Counted from the first letter of the stretch, positions 11,616 through 22,209 are shown. The stretch is 64,000 nucleotides of DNA from Bombyx mori (GCF_030269925.1 NC_085127.1:7571501-7635500); one strand, 5' to 3'. Numbers and translations are program-made. The notes: generated by a model not told the origin, from the sequence alone.

Positions 11616-12315
11616 CAGATTTACTTTGTTTTAAATCACTTTATTATCCGATGATTGTGGTTATCGCACCTTAAATACGGTACGAAAAATAACTTTCGGT
11701 ATTTTTACGATGACGTTTTTATAATGACGAGCATATCTTTGATTTTCATGGAAGACTGAAATTACGTCAGGAAATACACTGAGGCTCATTGCTGTCAACA
11801 TCACTAATAGAGATAAAATACTTCAGTAGCAAGAGATATGAAGTTGAATTAAAAGGAGATTCGTGGACTGGAACACTTGGAATGGTTTGGGCGAAATTCC
11901 GTAGTCAGTAGGATAAAATGTAGCTATTTATTTCCCAAGCTCCAAACAATTTCTATAACGAATTTTGTCAAAGTTGGTTCAGTAGCTTGGATGTGAAAAA
12001 GTAATACAGAGAAATAATTAATTTCATTTTTATGATGATATTAATATAGATTTTGCGCAAAAGACCATCGGACCTTTCTATTCCTATGTTTCTGAACGCA
12101 ACTACAAAAAAATACAGCACATTCATAGAACAAGAGTATAGAGACTTTGTTGTTTGTATTTCTATAATTTTCTTGATACTTACTATACTTATTTATATTT
12201 GTTACTTTTTATTTTTTTATTGCTTAGATATACGTATTTATTTGTTACTACTCAGTACTACGTACATTTATTAACATTAATATTAACATTGTCATTTGAT
12301 AGCGATTTTTTTAAT
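11616..12315. other. AT-rich DNA, nothing recognised
   Basis: A short stretch near 11965 (TTGGTTCAGTAGCTTGG) resembles a common insect repeat word. No gene is seen. Confidence 0.35.
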
Positions 12316-12425
12316 AATCCACCTCCTCGCGTCGTTTTCCTCACTACTGAGGATCGTGACTCCCAGGCTAGATCAGTTTCTTCCGTACAATTTCCCTTCA
12401 TCTGCTGCGGTCCTTAGCTTCATGA
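12316..12425. repeat. Relic of the repeat seen at 7050-7310
   Basis: CCTCGCGTCGTTTTCCTC, then ACTGAGGATCGTG, match the other copy in order and spacing. Confidence 0.35.
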
Positions 12426-12642
12426 AGATTAGAGCTTAGGTTTTTTAATAATAAGCATTGTATATTGGCATAAATGAAGATTTTTTACACAGCTCGTAAC
12501 CAAAAAGAAAAAAAAACATACAGTAAAGAGCGGGTCTGTGATTAATAGGCGCAATGCATGGAAAGGCTTTTGGACAGCTCTGTGCACTATAGTGTCGGAT
12601 CAGGGCTTTATTTCGCAACTTCAGACATTATACTTATTCGCC

Positions 12643-13059
12643 AAGAGGAAAAAGGCTAAAAGGAAATTAAGAAAAAGGGAAGAAAGAGAGAGACTAAGGG
12701 GTACATCTGAGCCCACATTGCCAGAACCCCAACAAACCAATATCGAAACCATGGAGGTCGCTGAGGCCCCCCTTACTGCCCAACAACCGACATCAAGCCA
12801 ACCACTGCCTACAGCCCATCCGGCCGAAGGCAAGCACGACTTGAACAACCAGCCCCCCCTACCCCCCCGCCCTCAGCGCGAGCGCCGCAGCGGTCGACAG
12901 GCCTCCCAGCCTGCCGGCTTTGCTGCATGGCTGCTCGCACTGTGGGAGAAATTGTCCGAGGTGATCTCCGGAGTAATCCGTGAGATCGCCTCGGGAGCCA
13001 GTCCCTTCGGGGCGCTCCTGTCGGGGTTCTACCGAATGATTGCGCAGTTCAATGGCTAG
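12643..13059 (+). CDS. ORF1 (gag-like) of the LINE, 5' partial
   Basis: About 138 codons follow the inferred insertion point. The start is a Lys/Arg/Glu-rich stretch, KRKKAKRKLRKREERERLRG, suited to RNA binding or nuclear targeting. A Pro/Gln/Thr-rich linker follows, then a C-terminal half with hydrophobic amphipathic segments (WLLALWEKLSEVISGVIREI). No CCHC zinc knuckle is present, unlike the gag of the LINE at 49 kb. The frame stays open upstream to 12538, but those codons precede the likely target duplication and have no ATG. The first ATG in good context (ACCATGG) is at 12751. The stop at 13057 overlaps the ORF2 start. Confidence 0.5.
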   Translation, partial: KRKKAKRKLRKREERERLRGTSEPTLPEPQQTNIETMEVAEAPLTAQQPTSSQPLPTAHPAEGKHDLNNQPPLPPRPQRERRSGRQASQPAGFAAWLLALWEKLSEVISGVIREIASGASPFGALLSGFYRMIAQFNG

Positions 13060-15778
13060 CCAGGAGCTGCGCATCATTTATTGGAACCCCGACGGGATAA
13101 AGTCCCGAAAGAACGACCTGCTTGTTCTCGCCCGGGAGTATAACCCAGAGGTTGTGCTCCTGGGCGAGACCAAGCTACGTCCTCAGGATGCGTTCAGGAT
13201 TCCAAACTACTTCATGTACCGACGTGACGAGCTTACCCCTGCCGGGCGGCCGTTCAGGGGCACTGCGGCCCTCGTCAGGCGGGACGTGGTGCATGATCAG
13301 TTGGATTTGCTGTCCTTCACATCGACAAGGTCAGTCGGTGTGAGGGTACACACCTCGGGGGGAGATATGCGGATTTATGCCGCGTATAGACCCCCGGGGC
13401 CTGAATTTCACCCTGAGGACATAAGGCGGGCCCTGAATCACGACAGCCGCCCAGCTCTGCTGGTCGGGGACCTCAACGCGAAGCACGTCGCGTGGGGCTC
13501 CCGACTTAACTCAGCAGTGGGCAGGCGGCTGTTAGAAGATGCCGATAGGGGCGACTACTCTGTGGTCGGCCCCGACGAACCCACACACATCCCGACCGCC
13601 GCGCGATATCAGCCCGATGTGCTGGATGTGTGTGTGCACAAGGGGCTACGGTGCCCCGTAACGATCGAGGCACTGTACGACCTGGGTACCCCACATCTCC
13701 CTGTCCTGGTGACACTGGGAATGGGGCTCACCCGGGTTGCGACCTCGCCCCTACGACCGAAGGTCGACTGGGAGCTCTTTAAGAGACGACTAGTCGACCT
13801 TCCCGTGATTCAGGACCCCAACACCCCTGATGGGGTCGACGATGCGGCAACCCGCCTTGTTGACTCCATCAGGGGAGCGATCGACCAGGCGACGACTCTT
13901 GTGCCCAGCGGCGGGCCCAGAGGTATACTCCCGGCCCATCTGAAGGCGATTATTCGCCGGAAGAGGGGCTTGAGGAGGCTCTGGGCGACAACTCGTTGTC
14001 CCAGGATAAAGCGCGAGCTTAATGAGCTGGAAGCGGAGCTGGCGACAAAGATTAGCACCTTTAGGGGCTATGCCTGGCAGGAGAGGATCGAGGAGGCCCG
14101 CGAGGACCCCTCCTCAGTATCCCTCCACCGGCTTTGTCGCCAGCTCTCAAATCGGCCTGCCCCGACTTGTCCACTCGTGGACGAGAGGGGCAACCGATGC
14201 TTCTCGGCTCAGGCCCGCGCCGATATCCTGGCCGAAATGCTGGAGCGGCAGTTCGCTCCTAATGACTCTGCACCCTCAGAGGCCGCATTCCACCAATCGG
14301 TGGAAGAGAGCGTAGCAAGCCTACTCTCCTCCCCGGTGCCACCGTTGGGAGATGGTGATCTCATCACTCCCAGCGAATTGCGCCTCATCATCAAGCGGAT
14401 GAAGAGGCGCAAGGCGCCGGGCGAGGACGGTATTCCCTCCCTCGCTTTTTTCCACTTCCCTGAAACGGTCGTGTCATATATGACACGGCTGTTCAACTCC
14501 ATTCTGTCCACAGGACACTTCCCGGGAATTTGGAAATTGGGCAAGGTTATCGCCTTGCCCAAACCCGGCAAGGACAGGAGAAATCCCTCCAGTTATCGTC
14601 CGATCACGTTGCTGTCGCACGTGGGCAAGTTGTTCGAGCGGCTGCTGCTGAGAAGGATGTCGCCGCACATCCTTCTCAGACCCGAGCAATTCGGGTTTCG
14701 TAGCGGTCACTCGACAACGCTGCAATTGGTCCGCGTCATGCATCACTTGGCGGATCGGTCCAACGCGCGCCAGTACACGGCCGCAGTCTTTCTCGATATC
14801 GAGAAGGCCTTCGACCGTGTCTGGCATGCGGGACTGATCCACAAGCTGTTGCAGAACACGGACCTCCAGCACGCCTACGTGCGACTGCTGGGGTCGTACC
14901 TGGAGGGAAGATCCTTCCTTGTCGCGGTCGAGGGCGCCAAGTCGTCGGTGCGCCCAGTCACGGCCGGAGTTCCGCAGGGGAGCGTCCTGGCACCATTCCT
15001 CTACGCTCTCTATACCAACGATATTCCCACGCTCGAGGGCAACCTCCAAGCGTGGGAAGCCGACGTGAAGTTGGCGCTGTTTGCCGACGACAGCGCCTAC
15101 TTCGCGTCATCCAACTTCCCCTCTGCGGCCATTTCGAGGATGCAGAGGTTATTGGACTTACTGCCCCAGTGGCTGGACCGATGGAGGGTCGCGGTCAACG
15201 TGGGGAAGACTGCGGCTATTCTCTTCGGTCCAGTCCGCACAACAGTCGTCCCGGGACAGCTCAGTCTCCGTGGCGCTAATGTCGAGTTTGGATCCAGCGT
15301 CCGGTACTTGGGGGTCGATATCGACCGGAGTTTGAGGATGACCGCCCACGCCATGTCGGCGTTGGCGGCAGCTCGCTATGCGAGATTCCTCCTCCGGCCG
15401 GTGTTGGCCTCCAGGTTGCCGGTCAGGACTAAGCTCGGCATTTATAAGACGTATGTCCGTTCCCGTATCACGTACGCAGCTGCGGCCTGGTATCACCTCA
15501 TCCCGCAGGCCATGCGGGTGAAGTTACAGGCCCAGCAGAATCTGGCTCTTCGCACGATAGTCGGAGCAGGGCGTTACGTCAGTAATGCCGTAATCGCCCG
15601 GGATCTGGATGTGGAGTCGCTCGAGGAGTTCATCCGGAGGCTAGCTCGTAATCTTTACGAGCGGGCTGACGGTGGACCCCACGAGCATCTCCACAATTTA
15701 GCTCCCTTGCACGCTAGACCACCTGATGGTCTGGCGCTACCAAGGGAGCTACTGGAACCCCCGGCTATGGTAAGATAG
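13052..15778 (+). CDS. ORF2: endonuclease and reverse transcriptase
   Basis: An intact frame of 908 residues from ATG 13052. An APE-type endonuclease occupies about residues 5-225 (YWNPDGIKS, LLGETKL, LLVGDLNAKHVAW). The reverse transcriptase spans about 450-740: KAPGEDGIPS, YRPITLLSHVGKLFERLL, FGFRSGHST, LDIEKAFDRVWH near 580, GVPQGSVLAPFLYALYTNDI near 640, and an intact catalytic FADD at 677-680. A Jockey-like C-terminal region follows. The usual endonuclease SDH motif reads TPH (TPHLPV near 214). The ATG overlaps the ORF1 stop in ATGGCTAG, suggesting stop-restart translation. It would nick target DNA and copy its own RNA in the nucleus. Confidence 0.9.
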   Translation: MASQELRIIYWNPDGIKSRKNDLLVLAREYNPEVVLLGETKLRPQDAFRIPNYFMYRRDELTPAGRPFRGTAALVRRDVVHDQLDLLSFTSTRSVGVRVHTSGGDMRIYAAYRPPGPEFHPEDIRRALNHDSRPALLVGDLNAKHVAWGSRLNSAVGRRLLEDADRGDYSVVGPDEPTHIPTAARYQPDVLDVCVHKGLRCPVTIEALYDLGTPHLPVLVTLGMGLTRVATSPLRPKVDWELFKRRLVDLPVIQDPNTPDGVDDAATRLVDSIRGAIDQATTLVPSGGPRGILPAHLKAIIRRKRGLRRLWATTRCPRIKRELNELEAELATKISTFRGYAWQERIEEAREDPSSVSLHRLCRQLSNRPAPTCPLVDERGNRCFSAQARADILAEMLERQFAPNDSAPSEAAFHQSVEESVASLLSSPVPPLGDGDLITPSELRLIIKRMKRRKAPGEDGIPSLAFFHFPETVVSYMTRLFNSILSTGHFPGIWKLGKVIALPKPGKDRRNPSSYRPITLLSHVGKLFERLLLRRMSPHILLRPEQFGFRSGHSTTLQLVRVMHHLADRSNARQYTAAVFLDIEKAFDRVWHAGLIHKLLQNTDLQHAYVRLLGSYLEGRSFLVAVEGAKSSVRPVTAGVPQGSVLAPFLYALYTNDIPTLEGNLQAWEADVKLALFADDSAYFASSNFPSAAISRMQRLLDLLPQWLDRWRVAVNVGKTAAILFGPVRTTVVPGQLSLRGANVEFGSSVRYLGVDIDRSLRMTAHAMSALAAARYARFLLRPVLASRLPVRTKLGIYKTYVRSRITYAAAAWYHLIPQAMRVKLQAQQNLALRTIVGAGRYVSNAVIARDLDVESLEEFIRRLARNLYERADGGPHEHLHNLAPLHARPPDGLALPRELLEPPAMVR

Positions 15779-16007
15779 TCGGCTTAATCGGAGTGATATG
15801 GGAGTGCTCATAATGAGTGCCCCCATGGGACTGAGCTGTCCACACTCGTCACTTCCCCCCACATTGTTGGGGTGCCCCCCTATGGGGACCCATTTTCCAC
15901 CCCAGAGGGTGGACCACTCCCCCGTCTGGGGAGTGTTTTAAGTCGGCCCCTCCCCGTGACGGACTTCCCCTTCTGGGGAGCCCGGAGCGGGTGAGCGCCT
16001 TACTAGT

Positions 16008-16048
16008 GCCGCGGCTCCCCCTCTGACTTGTAGAGGCGGGGCCGCGGC
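16008..16048 (+). other. Strong hairpin in the LINE 3' UTR
   Basis: A 41-base stem-loop: GCCGCGGC pairs with GCCGCGGC, then CCCC with GGGG and CTCT with AGAG, around a loop GACTTGT. It lies 230 bases after the ORF2 stop. Confidence 0.7.
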
Positions 16049-16151
16049 ATGGGGCCGGTGGCGGGCCCCTCGTATCCGCTGACTGTTGTCCTGTGCTGTT
16101 GTAAATAGTAGTGTAGTTTAGTTTTAGTTAGCTTGTAGTTAGTCAGTAAGG

Positions 16152-16231
<80 letters not shown>
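16152..16231 (+). repeat. 80-base poly(A) run inside the LINE
   Basis: An uninterrupted run of 80 A. About 280 bases of further element sequence follow, so it is not at the insertion boundary. An antisense frame reading through it as polyphenylalanine is spurious. Confidence 0.95.
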
Positions 16232-16233
<2 letters not shown>

Positions 16234-16472
16234 AGCTTTAGGAAGCAGAGGACAACACGACGCCGGAGGATCCTGCTGCCGGGCGTCATCCCTGGAGCCA
16301 TTCAAGCCCATCGTATTATATTTAAGTATTTATTTATTTTGTCGATGTAGTGCGCCGAGACGCGCATAACGAACAGCCCCCCCCTAGTATAACATCTTGC
16401 ATCCACATCACCCCTGCCCTGTGTGGCAGGGAGCTTCGTCCCGGGCAGTGGGGATTGCCCCGAGGCCCGTTC

Positions 16473-16494
16473 CGTACCCCCGAAAGGGGGTACG
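16473..16494 (+). other. GNRA-capped hairpin at the LINE 3' terminus
   Basis: CGTACCCCC pairs perfectly with GGGGGTACG around a GAAA tetraloop, 14 bases before the inferred 3' end. The copy at 43279-43300 keeps the fold with a GGAA loop and one G-U pair. It is a likely recognition signal for the element's own reverse transcriptase. Confidence 0.8.
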
Positions 16495-16521
16495 ACGACC
16501 CTTCTTGCTATACTTATTCGC

Positions 16522-18010
16522 TCTGTTGCTTTTCGTGAATTGTACTATGATCATACAATATGACACAAGAGCTTTATTTCAAAATGCAGTTTTGGCGAAA
16601 TGTAATTTTTTTTTTCATTTACAAATAAAACTGGCTTATACAGATATGTTTGTTGGGTGATTTATATAATGTAATTGAGGAAATGTTATCGCATATTAAT
16701 GTAAAAAATAACAAGAAGGCTGTCTGAGGGAAATTTTGTCACATAACGGAAATTACAACAATTAAGCAGCATTTTAATCAAGGCATGGTTGTGGATGAGC
16801 TTTTCATTGAGGTACAGTTTACTAATCACTCTCCTAATTACATTACAGAAATTTTAAGTGATTGAGACTGCTTCCAAAAATGGAGTGATAAGTGATATGC
16901 AGTTTCGGTGTCATCATGCATTGCTTCTTAAGGGATTAGTATTACGAGCTGTCCTCTACAAGGTGCTTCACCGCTCGTATTCAAGATATTGGGAACATAA
17001 AGGAAGGCTATAGTTAGTTTTCATGTTCTTCGAACCAGAACACAGTTTTCCAAATTATACGGTCCCGTTACTGATAGCTTAGAATAATGTCCGATATATC
17101 TATCACGATAGCATTTAGAGTTAGTGGAATAACAAAAAGAAAACCTCAACATACAAACAAATTCTCCCAATTCGTCACGACTTGCTGTAGCCGAAATTCT
17201 GAAATTCTGTCGTAAAGTAAAATAAAAATATTACAAACCACACAAAACGGCAGTAAATTATGGCAAAGACGAAACGATTACAGCTTTGGTGTTTCCTTAA
17301 AAAATATGTTTTAATTACTTACCTTTTAATTTGGCACGGTCTGTCAGTTTCGGATGATAATTTGTTTCCGAGACGTTAAAAGTACAAAATGAATGTACGT
17401 AACGTAATTCCTCCTCTATTCCGCTGAAACGTTAACGCTAATGGCGAATAATGAGGATGGACGTTTAGTTTGGCGGGATAATAATGAGAGATGATAAAAC
17501 ATTGGCCTGCTCATCAAGTTAATCTTTATTGTTCGTTTTAAAGAATTGTAAGGGAAGAAACGTTGATGGCTATAAGTTTTATTTTTAATATTATGATTAT
17601 TTTAAAAGATTTGAAAAATAGTATATTTAGGTAAAATTGAATATAATGAGAAGATAAAAGAGATATTGCACATTAACAAGAAATGTGAAGTATGCAACGC
17701 GACAAAACTAGAGATTTCAGCTACATCAGGAAAAATCAGATTTATGAGTTGTTATAATTTACGGCCACATTTTAGGATAAGCTACCAAGAAATTTTAAGA
17801 AGAAATACTGACTTTACTGCCGGGAAAACTTCGCCGATTATTTAGCAAAGGCACTTTGATGCGAGATGTTTGTCTATAAGATTTGAGCGGACTTCGACCG
17901 TCAATAAGCGTTAAAATTTTCAGATTAGTTTTATTTGTATTACAAGGTTTAAATTTTCCATCAATTTACTTCTAAAAAAATGGCATAAATCAAGTATTAT
18001 TTATTACTTA
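16522..18010. other. AT-rich DNA, nothing recognised
   Basis: No gene or known repeat is seen. Confidence 0.4.
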
Positions 18011-18300
18011 CTAGATAATGACCGAGCTTTGCTCGTTTTTTTTTATAGCCCCATCTTGTTGTGTCTTTAAAGAAATAAAAATAGTATTATTATTCGCCAA
18101 TAGATGTCGGGAAGAGTCATAAAGTTGATTATAGAAAACACGAATAAAATAACATTTTCTGAAAATAAATCGTAGCTAGATCGATTTATCGCCACCGAAA
18201 TCCCCTGTATACTAAATTTTATGAAAATCGTTGGAGTCGTTCCCGAGATTCATATTATATATAATATATATACAAGAATTGCTTGCTTAAAGGTATAAGA
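18011..18300 (-). mobile_element. Non-autonomous Helitron, family B
   Basis: On the minus strand it opens with TCTTATACCTTTAAGC and ends with the hairpin GAGCAAAGCTC, nine bases, then CTAG. It lies between A and T, the Helitron target. The internal words CTCCAACGATTTTCAT and GTATACAGGGGATTTCGG match the copy at 56518-57076. It carries no replicase-helicase. Confidence 0.75.
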
Positions 18301-19241
18301 TATTATACTAGTCCCAAAGTTTCAAAATATATTTTTTAAGCCTCTTTAATTCAATTAATCAAAAATAAATTACAAAATCTTCGTAACTGTCTAAACGTAA
18401 TTGAAAGCGTACATTTTTTCTTACAGATACAGAAAGCTTTATATGAATTGTGTATTGGTAATTACCAAAATATAAATATAATATAAATAATTACAAAATT
18501 CATAACACTCTATTTAAATTCTAAATTGGTTTAATGTGGTAAGCAACTTGTTTTTTAAATATTATTATACTGTTAGTAGCTTACTTCTTTAAATAATAAG
18601 ACTATTTCATTTTATGATGCGGAAAATAAAATAATAATAAAAACTATATAATCCATAAATTTTATGAAGGTATAATAATGATATTACATGGTATATCGTT
18701 TATTTAAATCACAAAACAACCGTATCATGTATTTGTTTAGAAATAAAACCAGTGTGTTCTCTTAAAGTAATAATTATTCAAATCATAGCAAAATAAAATA
18801 AATTTCCGAACATTTCATCTAATATATTAAACATCGTTATTAAACACGCCGTCAATGACATTTACCCTCGTGATCTCACCAGCAGCGTGCTTGTATGTAC
18901 TACATGTCGAAACATTCCCAACAATAACCATTACCGCTTCAACGAAGCCATAATAAGTATTCTGTAATATAAATATGGCATAAATATGTTCAGCCTCTGT
19001 TAATTATTCATAAACATTTTCTCGTAGCTGAATTTTTCGGAAGTTATTTTTGACGTTAAATATTTTGACTTACACATTTTTAAGTTTTAAGAACTAAACA
19101 GGTAATTTTCTATGGATATGGATATAGTACTATTTTTGTTCGTAATTCCTTTCAATTCTTAATAATAAAGCACGATCTTAGTCGCTTAAATATAGACTTC
19201 ATTTGATGATTTAAAATATATAAAAAACGAGGTGGCTCTTA
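18301..19241. other. AT-rich DNA, nothing recognised
   Basis: No coding or repeat signal is clear. Confidence 0.4.
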
Positions 19242-19495
19242 TTTTTTTTTTTTTGTTGCTTAGGTGTGTGGACGAGCTCACAGCCCACCTGGTGTTAAGT
19301 GGTTACTGGAGCCCATAGACATCTACAACTTAAATGCGCCACACACCTTGAGATACAGTTCTAAGGTCTCAGTATAGTCACAACGGCTGCCCCACCCTTC
19401 AAACCTTCAAACCGAAACGCATTACTGCTTCACGACAGAAATAGGCGGGGCGGTGGTACCTACCCGTGCGGACTCACAAGAGGTCCTACCACCAG
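19242..19495 (-). mobile_element. Bm1-type SINE 3' half
   Basis: Starts with reversed poly(A) and ends at CCTACCACCAGT. An imperfect target duplication, TCTTATTTT against TCTTAATTTT, flanks it and places the 5' end at CTGG. A small duplication (CTTCAAACCTTCAAACC) occurs inside. Confidence 0.85.
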
Positions 19496-19510
19496 TCTTA
19501 ATTTTGTACA

Positions 19511-19732
19511 TCTATTTATACTAATTTAAATATCTACAGTGGTTTTTGCGGATGTTCCGTTATAGCTACTGAACCATGCATCCGATTGACTTGAAATTCG
19601 GTATCCATGTAGATAATACATGTACTTAATGGATAGGCCAATATTTGTATGAGTGTTGTACTCCCTAATAATAATGACAATCATTAATAATGTTAATTTT
19701 AAATGCCCAGCGAAGCGGGCGAGTACGGCTAG
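19511..19732 (+). mobile_element. Non-autonomous Helitron, family C
   Basis: Begins TCTATTTATACTAA after an A and ends in a hairpin, GCCC...GGGC (GCCCAGCGAAGCGGGC), eight bases, then CTAG before a T. This is the standard 3' end of many moth Helitrons. It is 222 bases long with no coding sequence. Confidence 0.7.
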
Positions 19733-20348
19733 TTTTTCAATAAAATTGTCAACTAATTTAATTACATTTACAATTTCCTGTTGCTGTTAGTTTAGTAAAG
19801 TAAAGTACTCCATGGCAGCTTTTTTAAAGTGTTATTAGTTTTGCAAGCCAGTTCTAGGTCAGTATTGAACTAATATCTGAACATAACTGGTTTTGAGTCT
19901 ATTAGCTTCATATGCCATTAATTTTGTAAGATCAGACATCAACAATATCTGTCTCACCCAGACGTACGCTGATGATCCACTAGATCCCAACAATGGCAGT
20001 CCTAATGGAACTGTTGCATTGTTATCCATTCGGGCAATATGTGTTTATCTAAGGCTCTATTATCTATATACATATATGTATATAGGTTCGACGAATCAAA
20101 GTAAGCTTGTGTTAGTCGTATTTTCTCTTTATCTAATATGTAGTTCCCACTTTATGTCTGCACTCTGTAGTTTAAGGATATAATAAAAGTTGCCTGTGAA
20201 ATATTCACGACTCACAACAAAGAAGGCACACAGACAGTGATGAAATTACAACTTTGGACATCTGGTAGACAATTTAATTATATGTCTTAAACGTGAAATT
20301 AATTTCTTAGCGAATGAATAAGTATAAAATTTTCATATGTATTTTTTA
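19733..20348. other. AT-rich DNA, nothing recognised
   Basis: A 96-codon frame at 19893-20183 has no domain and is taken as chance. Confidence 0.4.
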
Positions 20349-20592
20349 TTTTTTTTTGATTGCTTAGATGTGTAGACGAGCTCACAGCCCACCTGGTGTT
20401 AAGTGGTTACTGGAGCCCATAGACATCTACAACGTAAATGCGCCACCCACCTTGAGATATAAGTTCTAAGATCTCAGTATAGTTACAACGACTGCCCCAC
20501 CCTTCAAACCGAAACGCATTTCTGCTTCACGGCAGAAATAGGCAGGGTGGTGGTACCTACCCGTCCGAACTCACAAGAGGTCCTACCACCAG
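20349..20592 (-). mobile_element. Bm1-type SINE 3' half
   Basis: Reversed poly(A) start, ends at CCTACCACCAG. It abuts the RTE-type LINE end directly. Confidence 0.85.
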
Positions 20593-20742
20593 CAACTTGG
20601 CGTCGCTCGATGGAGGAGGAGCTAGGTGTCTTGGGTATGACGTGGGAGGAGCTAGAACAAACTGCCCAAGACCGATGTAAATGGAAGGATTTGATTCGAC
20701 CCCTACACCCCAGTAGAGGGTAATAGGAAAGAATGATGATGA
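20593..20742 (+). mobile_element. RTE-type LINE 3' end, 5'-truncated
   Basis: Codons 20595-20720 read TWRRSMEEELGVLGMTWEEL, then EQTAQDRCKWKDLIRP, and stop at 20721. The pattern TWRRS...TWEEL...AQDR..W is the typical C-terminus of RTE-group LINE proteins. The tail has the ATGATGATG-like repeat usual for that group in place of poly(A). Confidence 0.65.
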
Positions 20743-20919
20743 CTGTCGTAATGCTCAACGCGTTTCAAGAAATTATTAATCCGGCTCTAGAATGAATTCC
20801 CATTACTCAGTGTTCCCTGAGTTCTCTGATATAACTCTCTTCAAACGAGATTTGAAAGAGGTTCTAAGCTATAAGCAGCGCCTTGACTGTACTGATACAT
20901 CAATTTGAGCATATCTGAC

Positions 20920-21358
20920 TTTTTTTTATTGCTTAGATGGGTGGACGAGCTCACAGCCCACCTGATATTAAGTGGCTATGGAGGCCATAGACATCTATAA
21001 CGTGAATGCGCCACCCACCTCGAGATATAAGTTCGAAGGTCTCAAGTATAGTTACAAGGGCTGACCCACCCTTCAAACCGAAGCACATTACTGCTTCACT
21101 GCAGGAATAGGCGGGGCGGTGGTACCTACCCGTGCGGACTCACAAGAGGTCCTACCACCAGTAATTACGCAAATTATAATTTTGCGGGTTTGATTTTTAT
21201 TGCACGATATTATTCCTTCACCGTGGAAGTCAATCGTGAACATATATGTTAACTACGTATTTCATTAGAAAAATTGGTACCCGCCTGCGGGATTCGAACA
21301 CCGGTGCATCGCTCGATACGTATGCATCGGACGTCTTATCCTTTAGGCCACGACGACT
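20920..21358 (-). mobile_element. Full-length Bm1-type SINE
   Basis: Covers tail, body and tRNA-like head. On the minus strand the head begins AGTCGTCGTGGCCTAAAGG (box A) and has box B in GGTGTTCGAATCCCGC. The body follows, then the GCAAAATTATAATTTGCG junction and the 3' half. It is transcribed by RNA polymerase III from these internal boxes in active copies. Confidence 0.9.
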
Positions 21359-22209
21359 ATATAAATAAAATGGTAACCATTAATCATAAAGCATTTAAAG
21401 TGCTGGTTTGCTTATGATGATAATAAAAATGCAACCATGCATAAATATTAAAAATAATACACTTCTAAAACTAACACTCATCCAAATTAATAACTTAATA
21501 ACACTACGCATTTTTGTAATTAGCTATTTCCAATTTCATTACTAAGAATTCTGATGAATCAAAGGGTTGAGAAATTAGATTTCTTTCATTTAACGTGAAA
21601 AGAGCTTTTAAAAGATGAAAGCGGGGTCTCCATCATACTATAAGCTCGATGAATACGAATGATCTCAGAATAAACTTCACCTTAATTCAGAGAGATTTTA
21701 TACTTAAGATTGGATTCTTTGAATATGAACTTAATAGAATAGATAAATCGACGATACTAAGTGACTATACGTGTCATCGACAGGATCGATAAAATCTAGA
21801 GGGCTGCTTAAATCAATTACTGTGGGGAAAAAAATGGGACGCCTAACACTCATTTTGCCGCCTCGAATCTCACTATTATATTTGGATGAATCGGATGCGC
21901 TAGGTTTAACACAGCTTTTATAATTCAAATTAAAAATAATTTAAACCATTATGTCAGCTTTTCAAATGTCCAAAAAGAAGCCTATGTTACATCCCGAGCT
22001 ATTCACTATTTTATCTAAATGCCTTCGAAATAAAACTATAATATAAATACGTGAAATATTCACATTTTATCTTTATTAATTCGTACGTAGCCATACATAC
22101 GTATTCAAATATAGTTCTCATTTCATATTACCTGATTAATATTATATATAATTGTATTAATAGTCTCAATATAAATTTGTTTAAAAACTATTTAAATGTT
22201 TTCGGAAAT
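21359..22209. other. AT-rich DNA, nothing recognised
   Basis: No gene or repeat is recognised. Confidence 0.4.

Larger units (their letters stand above)
12642..16508 (+). mobile_element. Jockey-like LINE with hairpin 3' terminus
   Basis: GC-rich island holding a partial ORF1, an intact ORF2 (EN and RT) and a structured 3' UTR. It is bounded by a 13-base exact duplication, TATACTTATTCGC, at 12629-12641 and 16509-16521, which I take as the target-site duplication. The 5' limit therefore falls inside ORF1, so the copy is probably slightly 5'-truncated. The 3' UTR has an 80-base A run followed by about 280 more bases. The last ~50 bases recur at 43262-43308, which places the true 3' end after the A run. 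A recent insertion is likely, given the intact ORF2. Confidence 0.75.

Noticed and set aside
12538..12641. Upstream extension of LINE ORF1
   Set aside because: Starts without ATG and lies before the 13-bp target duplication, so it is probably flanking DNA.
14474..15049. 191-codon antisense frame
   Set aside because: Shadow of ORF2 of the 12-kb LINE; the sense strand has RT motifs.
16003..16311. 102-codon antisense frame rich in phenylalanine
   Set aside because: It is the complement of the 80-base A run plus LINE 3' UTR; no protein domain.
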